Shown one piece after another: positions 9,601 to 17,680 of a stretch of DNA of 64,000 nucleotides. Each line of letters starts with the position of its first letter. Position 1 is the first letter of the stretch. Under the pieces are notes generated by a model, which worked only from the letters and a program-made list of their open reading frames with translations, was not told where the DNA came from and made no database searches. Origin of the DNA: Streptantibioticus rubrisoli (GTDB lineage Bacteria > Actinomycetota > Actinomycetes > Streptomycetales > Streptomycetaceae); NCBI RefSeq assembly GCF_024436055.1, contig NZ_JANFNH010000023.1, positions 28,908 to 92,907 of the forward strand. Direction: 5' to 3'. Position numbers and translations under genes: made by a program.

Positions 9601-10588
9601 GGTCGACGAACGCAGGCGCAAGCTCGCCGAGGACAAGGACCTGGAAGCGCTGAAGCTGAAGCTGAAGCCGAAGACCCGGGAGGCGATCTCCAAGGCCGCC
9701 GGTTCCATCGGCATCGAACAGCGCAGCGGCCTCACCCAGTGGACGCTCGGCACGCTTCCGGCCGCCTTCGAGACCCGCCGCGGCGGGCACACGGTCAGGG
9801 CGTTCCCGGCGCTGGTGGATGAGGGCGAGTCGGTCGCCGTCAAGCTGTTCGACACCGAGGCCGAGCAGGCCGAGGCGATGTGGCGCGGCACACGGCGGCT
9901 GATCCTGCTCAACCTGCCGTCCAATCCGGCCAAGTTCGCCCAGTCCAAGCTGGGCAACGCGGACAAGCTGGCGCTCTCCCGCAGCCCGCACGGCAGTGTG
10001 CAGGCGCTGTTCGACGACTGTGTGACCGCCGCCACGGACAAGCTGATCACCGACCACGGCGGCCCGGCGTGGGACGAGGAGGGGTTCCGCAAGCTGTTCG
10101 ACAAGGTGCGGGCGGATGTGGTCGACACCACGTTCGACACGATCGCCAAGGTACGGCAGGTGTTGGCCGCCTGGCAGGCGTGCGAACGGCGGCTGAAGGC
10201 GACCACCAGCCCGGTGCTGCTGCCCGGCCTCACCGACGTCAAGGAGCAGCTGGCGGCCTTGATCCACCCCGGTTTCGTCACGGCGGCGGGCTGGCGCCGC
10301 CTGCCGGACCTGCTGCGCTATCTGGTGGCCGCGGACCGGCGGCTGCAGCAGATGCCCACCAGCGCCCAGCGGGACCGCACCCGGATGGACAAGGTCCACG
10401 AGATGCGGGACGAGTACGCGCAGTTGCTGGCGGCCCTCAAGCCCGGGCGGCCGGTGCCACCGGAGGTACGGGAGATCCGCTGGATGCTGGAGGAGCTCCG
10501 GGTCAGCTACTTCGCGCATGCGCTGGGCACGGCGTATCCGGTGTCCGACAAGCGGATCCTGAAGGCGATCGACGCGGCCTGGCCGTAG
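6665..10588 (+). CDS. hrpA: ATP-dependent RNA helicase HrpA
   Basis: 1307 residues, the usual HrpA length. DEAH-box motifs are GETGSGKT (residues 100-107), IIDEAHERS (about 195-203), TSATID, VLATNVAETSLTVPG and the QRKGRCGR motif VI. These are followed by the HA2/OB-fold region and the long DUF3418 C-terminal domain that marks HrpA. It is a cytoplasmic helicase that rescues stalled or collided ribosomes and processes mRNA in E. coli. ATG 6665 follows GGGAG closely. It is monocistronic and flanked on both sides by tRNA-Asp genes. Confidence 0.96.
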   Translation: MSTAPAPALTALLERLPELTLRDQHRLGRRLDGARKIRKPEARAAVYAEITAQLAEAEARVARRRACVPKITYPEQLPVSQKKDEILAAIRDHQVVIVAGETGSGKTTQIPKICLELGRGVKGLIGHTQPRRLAARTVAERVAEELNTPLGSAIGWKVRFTDQVGDSTLVKLMTDGIMLAEIQTDRELRQYDTIIIDEAHERSLNIDFILGYLAQLLPRRPELKVVITSATIDPERFSRHFGDAPIIEVSGRTYPVEVRYRPLLEEGGEDADRDQVTAICDAVDELQREGPGDILVFLSGEREIRDTADALNKKNLRLTEVLPLYARLSHAEQHRVFQRPAQGAVRRIVLATNVAETSLTVPGIKYVIDPGTARISRYSHRTKVQRLPIEPISQASANQRKGRCGRTSDGICIRLYSEDDFNSRPEFTDAEILRTNLASVILQMTAAGLGDIAKFPFIDPPDSRHIKDGVQLLEELGALDPQQKDVRKRLTPIGRKLSQLPVDPRLARMVLEADRNGCVREVMVIAAALSIQDPRERPSDKQQQADDKHRRFADETSDFLAFLNLWRYVREQQKTLSSSAFRRMCRSEFLNYLRIREWQDIYSQLRTVARSMDIHVNEQDADPQRVHVSLLAGLLSHIGLKDTEKNEYLGARSAKFAVFPGSALFKKPPRWIMSAELVETSRLWARVNARIEPEWVEPLAQHLVKRTYSEPHWEQKQAAVMAYERVTLYGVPLVAQRKVNYGRIDPEVSRELFIRSALVEGDWRTHHQFFHDNRKLLGEVEELEHRARRRDILVDDEALFDFYDERLPEHVVSGAHFDAWWKHKRREEPELLNFEHSMLINEAAEAVTKDDYPDSWRQGRLKFKVTYQFEPGADADGVTVHIPLQVLNQVTPNGFDWQIRGLREDLVTELIRSLPKPIRRMCVPAPNYARAFLERAVAGPEPLTSVLADELHRMVGVDVHPEDFDWSKVPDHLKMTFRVVDERRRKLAEDKDLEALKLKLKPKTREAISKAAGSIGIEQRSGLTQWTLGTLPAAFETRRGGHTVRAFPALVDEGESVAVKLFDTEAEQAEAMWRGTRRLILLNLPSNPAKFAQSKLGNADKLALSRSPHGSVQALFDDCVTAATDKLITDHGGPAWDEEGFRKLFDKVRADVVDTTFDTIAKVRQVLAAWQACERRLKATTSPVLLPGLTDVKEQLAALIHPGFVTAAGWRRLPDLLRYLVAADRRLQQMPTSAQRDRTRMDKVHEMRDEYAQLLAALKPGRPVPPEVREIRWMLEELRVSYFAHALGTAYPVSDKRILKAIDAAWP

Positions 10589-10682
10589 CCGGGCGGCCTC
10601 GGGATCGCGAGTTCGACCTGGGGGCCTGTGCTGCTGTACAGTCTTCATCGCAGCGCAGGAAGTTCTCACAGCTGCGAAACCT

Positions 10683-10757
10683 GGTCCTGTGGAGCAGTTT
10701 GGAGTGCTCGCCACCCTGTCAAGGTGGAGGCCGCGGGTTCAAATCCCGTCAGGACCG
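10683..10757 (+). tRNA. tRNA-Asp (GUC), copy 2
   Basis: 75 bases identical to 4975-5049 (acceptor GGTCCTG/CAGGACC, anticodon GTC). Flanks differ beyond one base on each side, so the shared block is essentially the tRNA itself. Confidence 0.95.
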
Positions 10758-10761
10758 CAGT

Positions 10762-10792
10762 CGCCCCGCATCCTTGTGGATGCGGGGCGTTT
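10762..10792 (+). terminator. terminator after tRNA-Asp copy 2
   Basis: A perfect 12-bp stem (10762-10773 with 10778-10789), TTGT loop, then TTT; five bases after the tRNA. Confidence 0.85.
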
Positions 10793-10997
10793 CTCATGCC
10801 CGGACAGCCGTGCCGCAGCGCGGAGACCGCGCGCCGCCCACCGCCGAGCGCGCGCCACGGCGCCCAGGGGCTGGCGGCGATCGGGTGGGCGGCTGGGCAC
10901 AACTCCTGGGCCGCCATGCGGCCTTGACGCGCGAGGGAGCGGCGAGTACCTCTGGCATAAGCGCAGCGAACGCCGCAGCGAAAGGCGGTGCATCCGG

Positions 10998-11174
10998 ATG
11001 TCGACATCCGTTTCAGGGGACGCACAGCGCCAAACCCGGGCACTGCTGCGTGCCCATCTGTCCGCCGCCGCGGGCCACGGTCACCTGACCCGCCACTGCC
11101 CGATCTGCCACCGGCTGCTCCGCCTGGCGATGCGGTCGACCTCGGAACCGCAGTCCACAGACACCCGCAGCTGA
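10998..11174 (+). CDS. small CxxC protein, DUF6274-like
   Basis: 58 residues from ATG 10998: MSTSVSGDAQRQTRALLRAH, then HLTRHCPICHRLLRLAM and a Ser/Thr-rich tail. The single HCPICH pair of cysteines with flanking histidines suggests a minimal zinc or redox site. Small proteins of this kind (I believe DUF6274) sit next to bldC in streptomycetes. The family name is from memory. It is convergent with bldC; a longer upstream frame runs through the tRNA and is ignored. Function unknown. Confidence 0.65.
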   Translation: MSTSVSGDAQRQTRALLRAHLSAAAGHGHLTRHCPICHRLLRLAMRSTSEPQSTDTRS

Positions 11175-11494
11175 CCCAAAAACCGACAGAGCCCCCTTTA
11201 CCGCATCCCTACATCGGGCGGCAATAGCGTCACATGTGACGGGAGTCACCAGAACAGTTACGGAGAAGGTGGAACTTCCACCCCTTCCGCATGCCGTCAA
11301 TTTAATATGTGAAATTGCACTCCCGTCGCATAGCCGCCCGAACAGCCTTACGAGCCGTTTTCGAGCACAAAAAGATCGCGTCGGACCCGGCGGAGTCCGA
11401 CGCGATCTGGAGGCGAACCCTGATGGGGACAGGGGTCAGGAAGTGCTTGGGCGTTCCGGGCTGGGGGACCCGGAATCAGCTGTTCTGGGGTGTT
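11175..11494. other. gene-free interval between convergent small CxxC gene and bldC
   Basis: 320 bases without a credible ORF. It holds a perfect 14-bp palindrome (CGTCACATGTGACG, 11228-11241), a short GGTGGAA/TTCCACC hairpin (11268-11282), an AT-rich patch near 11298-11318, the bldC terminator (11369-11408) and a TTCCGGG/CCCGGAA hairpin (11454-11475). Confidence 0.6.
11369..11408 (-). terminator. intrinsic terminator of bldC
   Basis: A perfect 14-bp stem (11373-11386 with 11395-11408), 8-base loop; read on the minus strand it is followed by five T residues. It lies 86 bases past the bldC stop. Confidence 0.85.
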
Positions 11495-11701
11495 TCAGCT
11501 CTCGGAACGCTGCTGCGGAATGCCCGCGAGCAGGGCCCGGACCTCCGCCTCGCGGTAGCGGCGGTGGCCACCGAGCGTGCGGATGGACGTGAGCTTGCCT
11601 GCCTTTGCCCAGCGCGTGACCGTCTTCGGGTCCACACGGAACATGGTGGCGACCTCAGCGGGGGTCAGCAGCGGCTCGGCATCAGGGGTGCGAGCGGTCA
11701 T
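11495..11701 (-). CDS. bldC: BldC, MerR-like developmental regulator
   Basis: 68 residues, exactly the BldC length. It consists almost only of a winged helix-turn-helix: LLTPAEVATMFRVDPKTVTRWAKAGKL and the wing SIRTLGGHRRYREAEV. BldC lacks the MerR effector/dimer domain and binds DNA as head-to-tail oligomers on direct repeats; in Streptomyces it delays entry into sporulation. ATG 11701 has GAGGAGG 10 bases upstream. It is preceded by a 478-base gene-free leader and followed by its own terminator. Confidence 0.97.
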   Translation of the reverse strand: MTARTPDAEPLLTPAEVATMFRVDPKTVTRWAKAGKLTSIRTLGGHRRYREAEVRALLAGIPQQRSES

Positions 11702-12179
11702 GAGCGGCCTCCTCGGGAGAACCGAACCATCACGGTTCTTTCCTCTAAATTCTGCACCTTGACCCGCGTTGCCCGAAATGGCGGACGCGAGCCGAGTCGG
11801 TAATAGGACGAACGGCTTGTCCTCGGCACTACAACTACACCATCTGTCCAGCCGTGTCGGCCAAACCGATGGAATTGCCCTCTCAGGTGTTCAAGCTCGG
11901 CGGAAGCCGATGGACCGGGCCATAACGGACAGTCACGCAGGCGTGACGATCAGTCACAGTGAGATCAAAGGACCGGGGGGACACAAGAACACGCAAGTTG
12001 TCCTATTTTGACACGAGGGTTAGCTATGGAGGCAAGAGTCAGGAAACGTGCTCTCCATCACGCTTGACCAATTGGCCGGGATCAGGACCAAGGACCCGGG
12101 CAGGGTCCTGTCCAAATCCCGTTCCCGGGATAAGCGTTCGGTAAGGGTACACATCACCCCGTGCGGGTCAAACGCGCGT
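11702..12179. other. bldC upstream region, no gene seen
   Basis: 478 bases between two minus-strand genes, with locally lower GC than the genes. On the minus strand CAGAAT lies 18 bases after TTTCGG some 50 bases before the bldC start, a possible promoter. No ORF with convincing codon bias and no clear operator were found. Confidence 0.5.
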
Positions 12180-13085
12180 TCAGCTCGCGTACTGCAGCTC
12201 GCGCACCCCGCGCCAGCGAGCGGTCAACCTCGCGTAGGTCTCCGCGGCCCGCGCGCCGTCCCCCTCGCGCAGCGCCGCCAGCCCCTCCGCCACCTCGGCG
12301 GCGCTGTGGTCGCCCGCCAGCCGGCTCTCCGGAATGGCGTGCACCAGGCCGCCGTAGTCCAACTCCACCAGCGAGCGCGGATGGAACTCCTCAAGCCAGC
12401 GGCCGACGTCCACCAGGCCGTCGATCAGCGGCCCTTCCTCCAGGCTGTCCCGCAGCACCCGCAGCCCCCGCGCCACCCGGCGCCGCGCCTGCACCATCGG
12501 CGCGCGGTAGCGCAGCACCGGGGCGGTACGCCGCTTCTCGTCGCCGCCGTCGTCCGGTTCGGCCACACTGCCCGGCTCGAACTCCCGCTCCGCGTCGTCG
12601 AAGAGGGCGAACCAGCGCACCGGCACGTGCCAGGTGGCCGACCGGATCCACGGCCGGGCGTCCGGGTTGGCGGCCCGCCACTGCTCGTGGTCCGCGGTCG
12701 TCTGGCGCCGTACGACCGGTGGCAGCACCGCGTCCAGCACCGGAGCGGGCAGCTCCTGCTGAAGTTCCTCAAGCGCCAGCCAGGCGCGCAGCCGGGTGCG
12801 CCACGGACAGATGTGGGTCACCTCGTCGACCACCGCGACGAAGGCGTCCCGGCTCTCGTGCACCGGCACCGGAACCGGCGGCACCGGCACCAGGTCGGCC
12901 AGCGACTGGCGCAACTCGTCCTGGGCGGTGGGCAGATGACCCGCCGCCGCGTACCGCTTCCAGTGGCTGCGCTCGGGCTCGGGAAAGGCCGCGAGAGGCT
13001 CGTAGACGCGCAGATACGACGCGTACGGCACCGCAACCGCAGACAAGCCCACACCAGCTCCCTCGTCGCCGTCTGTATGCCGCAT
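12180..13085 (-). CDS. conserved streptomycete hypothetical protein
   Basis: 301 residues from ATG 13085 (MRHTDGDEGAGVGLSAVAVP); the longer frame to 13148 lacks support. It is soluble, mixed alpha/beta, with acidic and Arg-rich stretches, and has WRTRLRAWLALEELQQELP, WHVPVRWFALFDDAERE and a C-terminal helical part ending ARWRGVRELQYAS. No catalytic motif or membrane segment is recognised. From memory an orthologue sits between bldC and the valine dehydrogenase gene in S. coelicolor, so the locus is syntenic, but the function is unknown. Confidence 0.82.
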   Translation of the reverse strand: MRHTDGDEGAGVGLSAVAVPYASYLRVYEPLAAFPEPERSHWKRYAAAGHLPTAQDELRQSLADLVPVPPVPVPVHESRDAFVAVVDEVTHICPWRTRLRAWLALEELQQELPAPVLDAVLPPVVRRQTTADHEQWRAANPDARPWIRSATWHVPVRWFALFDDAEREFEPGSVAEPDDGGDEKRRTAPVLRYRAPMVQARRRVARGLRVLRDSLEEGPLIDGLVDVGRWLEEFHPRSLVELDYGGLVHAIPESRLAGDHSAAEVAEGLAALREGDGARAAETYARLTARWRGVRELQYAS

Positions 13086-13188
13086 CGTGCCACGGCGGCC
13101 GCCCTTCCGTCTCCCACCCACCGGCCCGCCGGGCAAGGCTTTCGTCAACCGCCGGAGTGATCCGTGACACGGGGGGCGCTACAGCGTG

Positions 13189-13212
13189 TGAACAGGCCTA
13201 GTCTTCTGTTCA
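13189..13212. promoter_or_regulatory. inverted repeat upstream of the amino-acid dehydrogenase
   Basis: TGAACAG (13189-13195) and CTGTTCA (13206-13212) with a 10-base spacer, 57 bases before the GTG at 13270. A plausible operator for a dimeric regulator; none is identified. Confidence 0.35.
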
Positions 13213-13269
13213 ACGGGCCCTCCCCTACCCTCCCGGAGGGCTTATTCACCGACCTCGGGAGTCACCACC

Positions 13270-14382
13270 GTGACCGACGTACGTCCATCAGATTCCGTGG
13301 TCTCCAAGCTGTTCCGATCGGAGCAGGGGGGACACGAACAGGTCGTGCTCTGCCAGGACCGCGACAGCGGCCTGAAGGCCGTCATCGCCATCCACTCCAC
13401 CGCCTTGGGCCCCGCGCTCGGCGGCACCCGCTTCTTCCCGTACGCCAGCGACGAGGAGGCCGTCGAGGACGCGCTGAACCTCGCCCGCGGCATGAGCTAC
13501 AAGAACGCCCTCGCGGGCCTGGACCACGGTGGCGGCAAGGCCGTCATCATCGGCGACCCCGTGGTCGACAAGACGCCCGAACTCCTGCGCGCCTACGGGC
13601 GGTTCGTCGCCTCGCTCGGCGGCCGCTACGTGACCGCGTGCGACGTCGGCACCTACGTGGCCGACATGGACGTCGTCGCCACCGAGAACAAGTGGACCAC
13701 CGGCCGCTCCCCGGAGAACGGCGGCGCGGGCGACTCCTCGGTGCTCACCGCCTACGGCGTCTTCCAGGGCATGCGGGCCTCCGCGCAGGTGCGCTGGGGG
13801 GATCCGACGCTGCGCGGCCGCCGGGTGGGCATCGCGGGCGTCGGCAAGGTCGGCCACCACCTGGTGGAGCACCTGCTGTCGGACGGCGCGGCCGTGGTGA
13901 TCACCGACGTGCGCGCCGAGGCGGTGGAGCGGATCCGCGCCGCTCACCCCGAGGTCGAGGCCGTCGCGACCACCGACGAGCTGATCGCCGCGCGGCTGGA
14001 CGTTTACGCACCGTGTGCGCTTGGTGGCGCTTTGAACGACAACAGCGTGCGCAATCTCACAGCTTCGGTGGTCTGTGGCGCCGCCAACAACCAACTGGCG
14101 CACCCCGGCGTGGAGAAGGATCTGGCCGATCGCGGAATCCTTTACGCCCCCGACTACGTGGTGAATGCCGGTGGCGTGATCCAGGTGGCCGACGAGTTGC
14201 ACGGGTTCGATTTCGACCGGGCGAAGGCAAAGGCCACCAAGATCTTTGACACAACTTTGGCAATATTCGAACGCGCCGCCAGCGATGGAATTCCGCCAGC
14301 CGCCGCCGCGGACCGGTTGGCCGAGCAGCGGATGGCCGACCGAACCCCCGCCGAGAGCTGGTTGCGCCCAACGGTTGACTGA
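13270..14382 (+). CDS. vdh: valine/leucine (Glu/Leu/Phe/Val family) dehydrogenase
   Basis: 370 residues; the GTG start follows CGGGAG. It catalyses NAD-dependent reversible oxidative deamination of branched-chain amino acids to 2-oxo acids, feeding branched acyl-CoA primers and polyketide precursors. The substrate-binding Lys78 (SYKNALAG) and catalytic Lys90 (DHGGGKAVI) are present, and the Rossmann motif GVGKVGHH follows near residue 195. Position next to bldC and DUF3073 matches S. coelicolor vdh (from memory). Specificity for valine over leucine is by synteny, not by residues. Codon bias weakens in the last ~250 bases (more A/T at third positions). Confidence 0.9.
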   Translation: MTDVRPSDSVVSKLFRSEQGGHEQVVLCQDRDSGLKAVIAIHSTALGPALGGTRFFPYASDEEAVEDALNLARGMSYKNALAGLDHGGGKAVIIGDPVVDKTPELLRAYGRFVASLGGRYVTACDVGTYVADMDVVATENKWTTGRSPENGGAGDSSVLTAYGVFQGMRASAQVRWGDPTLRGRRVGIAGVGKVGHHLVEHLLSDGAAVVITDVRAEAVERIRAAHPEVEAVATTDELIAARLDVYAPCALGGALNDNSVRNLTASVVCGAANNQLAHPGVEKDLADRGILYAPDYVVNAGGVIQVADELHGFDFDRAKAKATKIFDTTLAIFERAASDGIPPAAAADRLAEQRMADRTPAESWLRPTVD

Positions 14383-14633
14383 TGGGGTGACCCGTACCAC
14401 GACCCGGCCGCCGTCCTGCCGCGAAAGAAGGTAAAATCGTGGCTGACCAGCTAGGACGGGGGCGTTAACGGCCCCTGCTTCGACGCGCGTCGTGCGGGCG
14501 ACGTACCGTGTGGGCGCGGAAGCAGGTACCGTTGAAGCCCTACGGACCGGTCTTCGCTATGGAGACCGTTCCCATTCATGAACGCGTGTCAAGACTCGGG
14601 GCCGTCGAGCCCCGCCGTTGAGGGGGTCGAGCC

Positions 14634-14891
14634 ATGGGGCGCGGCCGGGCCAAGGCCAAGCAGACAAAGGTCGCCCGCCAGCTGAAGTACAACAGCGGCG
14701 GAACGGATCTCTCACGTCTGGCCGAGGAGCTGGGCGCATCGTCGCCGACGCGACCGGTGAAGCCGGAGCACGATGACGATGAGCGGAACAACGACCCGTA
14801 CGCACGGTACGCGGATCTTTACAACGACGAAGACGACGAGGACGAGGACGCCGAGGGGCAACACTCGTCGCAGCAGCGTCGTCGCGCTTGA
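14634..14891 (+). CDS. DUF3073 domain-containing protein
   Basis: 85 residues. Basic N-terminus MGRGRAKAKQTKVARQLKYN, then YADLYNDEDDEDEDAEG, the highly acidic tail typical of DUF3073. Small actinobacterial cytoplasmic protein of unknown function, possibly nucleic-acid binding given the charge split. It is convergent with purM and ends at a strong hairpin. The 251 bases upstream contain GC-rich hairpins but no gene. Confidence 0.9.
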   Translation: MGRGRAKAKQTKVARQLKYNSGGTDLSRLAEELGASSPTRPVKPEHDDDERNNDPYARYADLYNDEDDEDEDAEGQHSSQQRRRA

Positions 14892-14906
14892 CCCTATGTC
14901 TCGCCC

Positions 14907-14938
14907 ACCCGGTCCGGGCCCCAGCCCGGACCGGGTTT
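14907..14938. terminator. bidirectional terminator between DUF3073 gene and purM
   Basis: Perfect 13-bp stem (14907-14919 with 14924-14936), four-base loop, TTT on the plus side. Separates convergent transcripts. Confidence 0.8.
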
Positions 14939-14967
14939 CGTCGTGTTCCAACGCCCCGGCGCAGCGC

Positions 14968-16038
14968 CTACCCCGCGTAGTCGCCGGTCAGCGCCACGGC
15001 CTCGGCCCGATCCCCGCGTTCGGTGATCTCACCGCAGACCCAGGCGTCCACCCCGCGGTCGGCCAGCGTGGCCAGCGCCACGTCCACCGACTCCCGCGGC
15101 ACCACGGCGATCATGCCGACCCCCATGTTCAGGGTCTTCTCCAGCTCCGGGCGGCTGACCGCGCCCAACGTGCCGACCAGGTCGAAGACCGGGGCCGGGG
15201 TCCAGGTCGAGCGGTCGACCACGGCGTGCAGCCCGTCGGGGATGACCCGGGCCAGGTTGTTGGCCAGCCCGCCACCGGTGATGTGCGAGAACGCGTGCAC
15301 CTCGGTGGTACGGGTGAGCGCCAGGCAGTCCAGCGCGTAGATCCTGGTCGGCTCCAGCAGCTCCTCGCCCAGCGTCCGGCCGAACTCCGGAACCTCCCGG
15401 TCCAGCGCCCAGCCCGCCCGGTCGAACAGCACATGGCGGACGAGTGAGTACCCGTTCGAGTGAAGTCCGGAGGACTCGATCGCGATGACCGCGTCCCCCT
15501 TTCGGATGCGATCCGCGCCCAGCAGGCGGTCCGCCTCGACAACGCCGGTACCGGCGCCCGCAACGTCGAACTCGTCGGCGCCCAGCAGCCCGGGGTGCTC
15601 CGCGGTCTCCCCGCCGACCAGGGCACACCCGGCCAGCGAGCAGCCCTCGGCGATGCCCTTGACGATGGCGGCGACCCGCTCGGGGTGGACCTTGCCGACG
15701 CAGATGTAGTCGGTCATGAACAGCGGCTCCGCGCCGCAGACCACCAGGTCGTCCACCACCATGCCGACCAGGTCGTGGCCGATGGTGTCGTACACGCCCA
15801 TCCGCCGGGCGATGTCCACCTTGGTGCCGACGCCGTCGGTGGCCGAGGCCAGCAGCGGACGCTCGTAGCGCTTGAGCGCGCTGGCGTCGAAGAGCCCGGC
15901 GAAGCCGCCGAGTCCGCCGACCACCTCGGGGCGGGTGGCCTTGCGCACCCACTCCTTCATCAGCTCGACGGCGGTGTCACCCGCCTCGATGTCGACGCCC
16001 GCGGCGGCGTAGCTCGCACCGGTGGTCTCTGAAGACAT
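14968..16038 (-). CDS. purM: phosphoribosylformylglycinamidine cyclo-ligase (AIR synthase)
   Basis: 356 residues. Step 5 of purine synthesis: ATP-dependent closure of FGAM to AIR. It starts MSSETTGASYAAAGVDIEAG, with the PurM signature SYAAAGVDI, then LLASATDGVGTKVDIA, DLVVCGAEPLFMTDY and the glycine-rich GGETAEHPG. The C-terminal ITGGGLANNLARV is also family-typical. Downstream of purF with a 40-base gap, forming a purF-purM operon on the minus strand. Confidence 0.97.
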   Translation of the reverse strand: MSSETTGASYAAAGVDIEAGDTAVELMKEWVRKATRPEVVGGLGGFAGLFDASALKRYERPLLASATDGVGTKVDIARRMGVYDTIGHDLVGMVVDDLVVCGAEPLFMTDYICVGKVHPERVAAIVKGIAEGCSLAGCALVGGETAEHPGLLGADEFDVAGAGTGVVEADRLLGADRIRKGDAVIAIESSGLHSNGYSLVRHVLFDRAGWALDREVPEFGRTLGEELLEPTRIYALDCLALTRTTEVHAFSHITGGGLANNLARVIPDGLHAVVDRSTWTPAPVFDLVGTLGAVSRPELEKTLNMGVGMIAVVPRESVDVALATLADRGVDAWVCGEITERGDRAEAVALTGDYAG

Positions 16039-16078
16039 TGCCTTGAGATCTTTCGTGTGAGGGGTTACGAGCCCGGGC

Positions 16079-17596
16079 CTACGGCCGACGAAGCGCGTTG
16101 GCGGCGTCCGGGCCGCCCGCCAGCTCGGTCTCCAGCAACTGCTTGCCCAGCAGCTCCGGGTCGGGCAGCTCCATCGGGTACTCGCCGTCGAAGCACGCGC
16201 GGCACAGGTTGGGCTTGGCGATCGTGGTCGCCTCGACCATGGCGTCGATGGAGATGTAGGCCAGCGAGTCGGCGCCCAGCGACTTGCCGATCTCCTCGAC
16301 CGACATGCCGTTGGCGATCAGCTCGGCGCGGGTGGCGAAGTCGATGCCGAAGAAGCAGGGCCACTTCACCGGCGGCGAGGAGATCCGTACGTGCACCTCG
16401 GCCGCACCGGCCTCGCGCAGCATCCGGACCAGCGCGCGCTGGGTGTTGCCGCGGACGATCGAGTCGTCCACGACCACCAGGCGCTTGCCCCGGATGACCT
16501 CCTTGAGCGGGTTGAGCTTCAGCCGGATGCCCAGCTGGCGGATGGTCTGCGAGGGCTGGATGAAGGTTCGGCCGACGTAGGAGTTCTTCACCAGGCCGGA
16601 GCCGTACGGAATGCCGCTCTCCTCGGCGTAGCCGACGGCGGCCGGGGTGCCGGACTCCGGCGTCGCTATCACCAGGTCGGCCTCGACCGGCGCCTCCTTG
16701 GCCAGCCTGCGGCCCATCTCCACGCGGGAGAGGTAGACGTTGCGGCCCGCGATGTCGGTGTCCGGGCGCGCCAGGTAGACGTACTCGAAGACGCAGCCCT
16801 TCGGCCTGGCCTCGGCGAACCGGGAGGAGCGCACACCGTTCTCGTCGATGGCGATCAGCTCGCCCGGATCCACCTCGCGGATGAAGGTCGCGCCCACGAT
16901 GTCCAGCGCGGCGGTCTCCGAGGCGACCACCCAGCCGCGCTCCAGCCGACCGAGCACCAGCGGGCGGACGCCCTGCGGGTCACGGGCCGCGTAGAGCGTC
17001 TGCTCGTCCATGAAGACCAGGCAGAACGCGCCCTTGACCCGCGGCAGCACCCGCCGCGCCGCGTCCTCCACGGGCAGCGGCTTGCCGTCCTCGTCGACCT
17101 GGCCCGCGAGCAGCGCGGTGACCAGGTCGGTGTCGTTGGTGGCCGCCACGTTGGTGGCCCGACCGTCGCCCTGCGGGAGCTCGGCGACCAGTTCGGCCAG
17201 CTCCGCGGTGTTGACCAGGTTGCCGTTGTGGCCCAGGGCGATGGAGCCGTGGGCGGTGGCCCGGAAGGTCGGCTGGGCGTTCTCCCACACCGAGGCGCCG
17301 GTGGTCGAGTAGCGCGCGTGACCGACGGCGATGTGGCCCTTGAGGGAGCCGAGGGAGGTCTCGTCGAAGACCTGGGAGACCAGGCCCATGTCCTTGAAGA
17401 CCAGGATCTGGGAGCCGTTGCTCACTGCGATGCCCGCGGACTCCTGTCCGCGGTGTTGCAGGGCGTACAGCCCGAAATAGGTGAGCTTGGCGACCTCTTC
17501 GCCCGGGGCCCAGACGCCGAAGACGCCACAAGCGTCCTGGGGGCCTTTCTCGCCGGGAAGGAGATCGTGGTTGAGTCGTCCGTCACCACGTGGCAC
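16079..17596 (-). CDS. purF: amidophosphoribosyltransferase
   Basis: 505 residues from GTG 17596. First committed step of purine synthesis: PRPP plus glutamine to phosphoribosylamine. A 22-residue propeptide precedes Cys23 (DACGVFGVW), the N-terminal nucleophile exposed by self-cleavage. The glutaminase domain has HRGQESAGI and GHARYSTTG, and the PRTase domain has the PRPP loop VVVDDSIVRGNT. The C-terminal CRACFDGEYP is typical of the Fe-S-binding type. The 84 bases upstream, up to the SCP2-like gene, leave room for its promoter. Confidence 0.97.
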   Translation of the reverse strand: MPRGDGRLNHDLLPGEKGPQDACGVFGVWAPGEEVAKLTYFGLYALQHRGQESAGIAVSNGSQILVFKDMGLVSQVFDETSLGSLKGHIAVGHARYSTTGASVWENAQPTFRATAHGSIALGHNGNLVNTAELAELVAELPQGDGRATNVAATNDTDLVTALLAGQVDEDGKPLPVEDAARRVLPRVKGAFCLVFMDEQTLYAARDPQGVRPLVLGRLERGWVVASETAALDIVGATFIREVDPGELIAIDENGVRSSRFAEARPKGCVFEYVYLARPDTDIAGRNVYLSRVEMGRRLAKEAPVEADLVIATPESGTPAAVGYAEESGIPYGSGLVKNSYVGRTFIQPSQTIRQLGIRLKLNPLKEVIRGKRLVVVDDSIVRGNTQRALVRMLREAGAAEVHVRISSPPVKWPCFFGIDFATRAELIANGMSVEEIGKSLGADSLAYISIDAMVEATTIAKPNLCRACFDGEYPMELPDPELLGKQLLETELAGGPDAANALRRP

Positions 17597-17680
17597 GACA
17601 CCGAGTCTAGGGCAGGCCCTCCCATGGTCCGAACCGGGGATCGATGCGACCCCGGAGGGTGACGCGACCGGGACGCCAGG

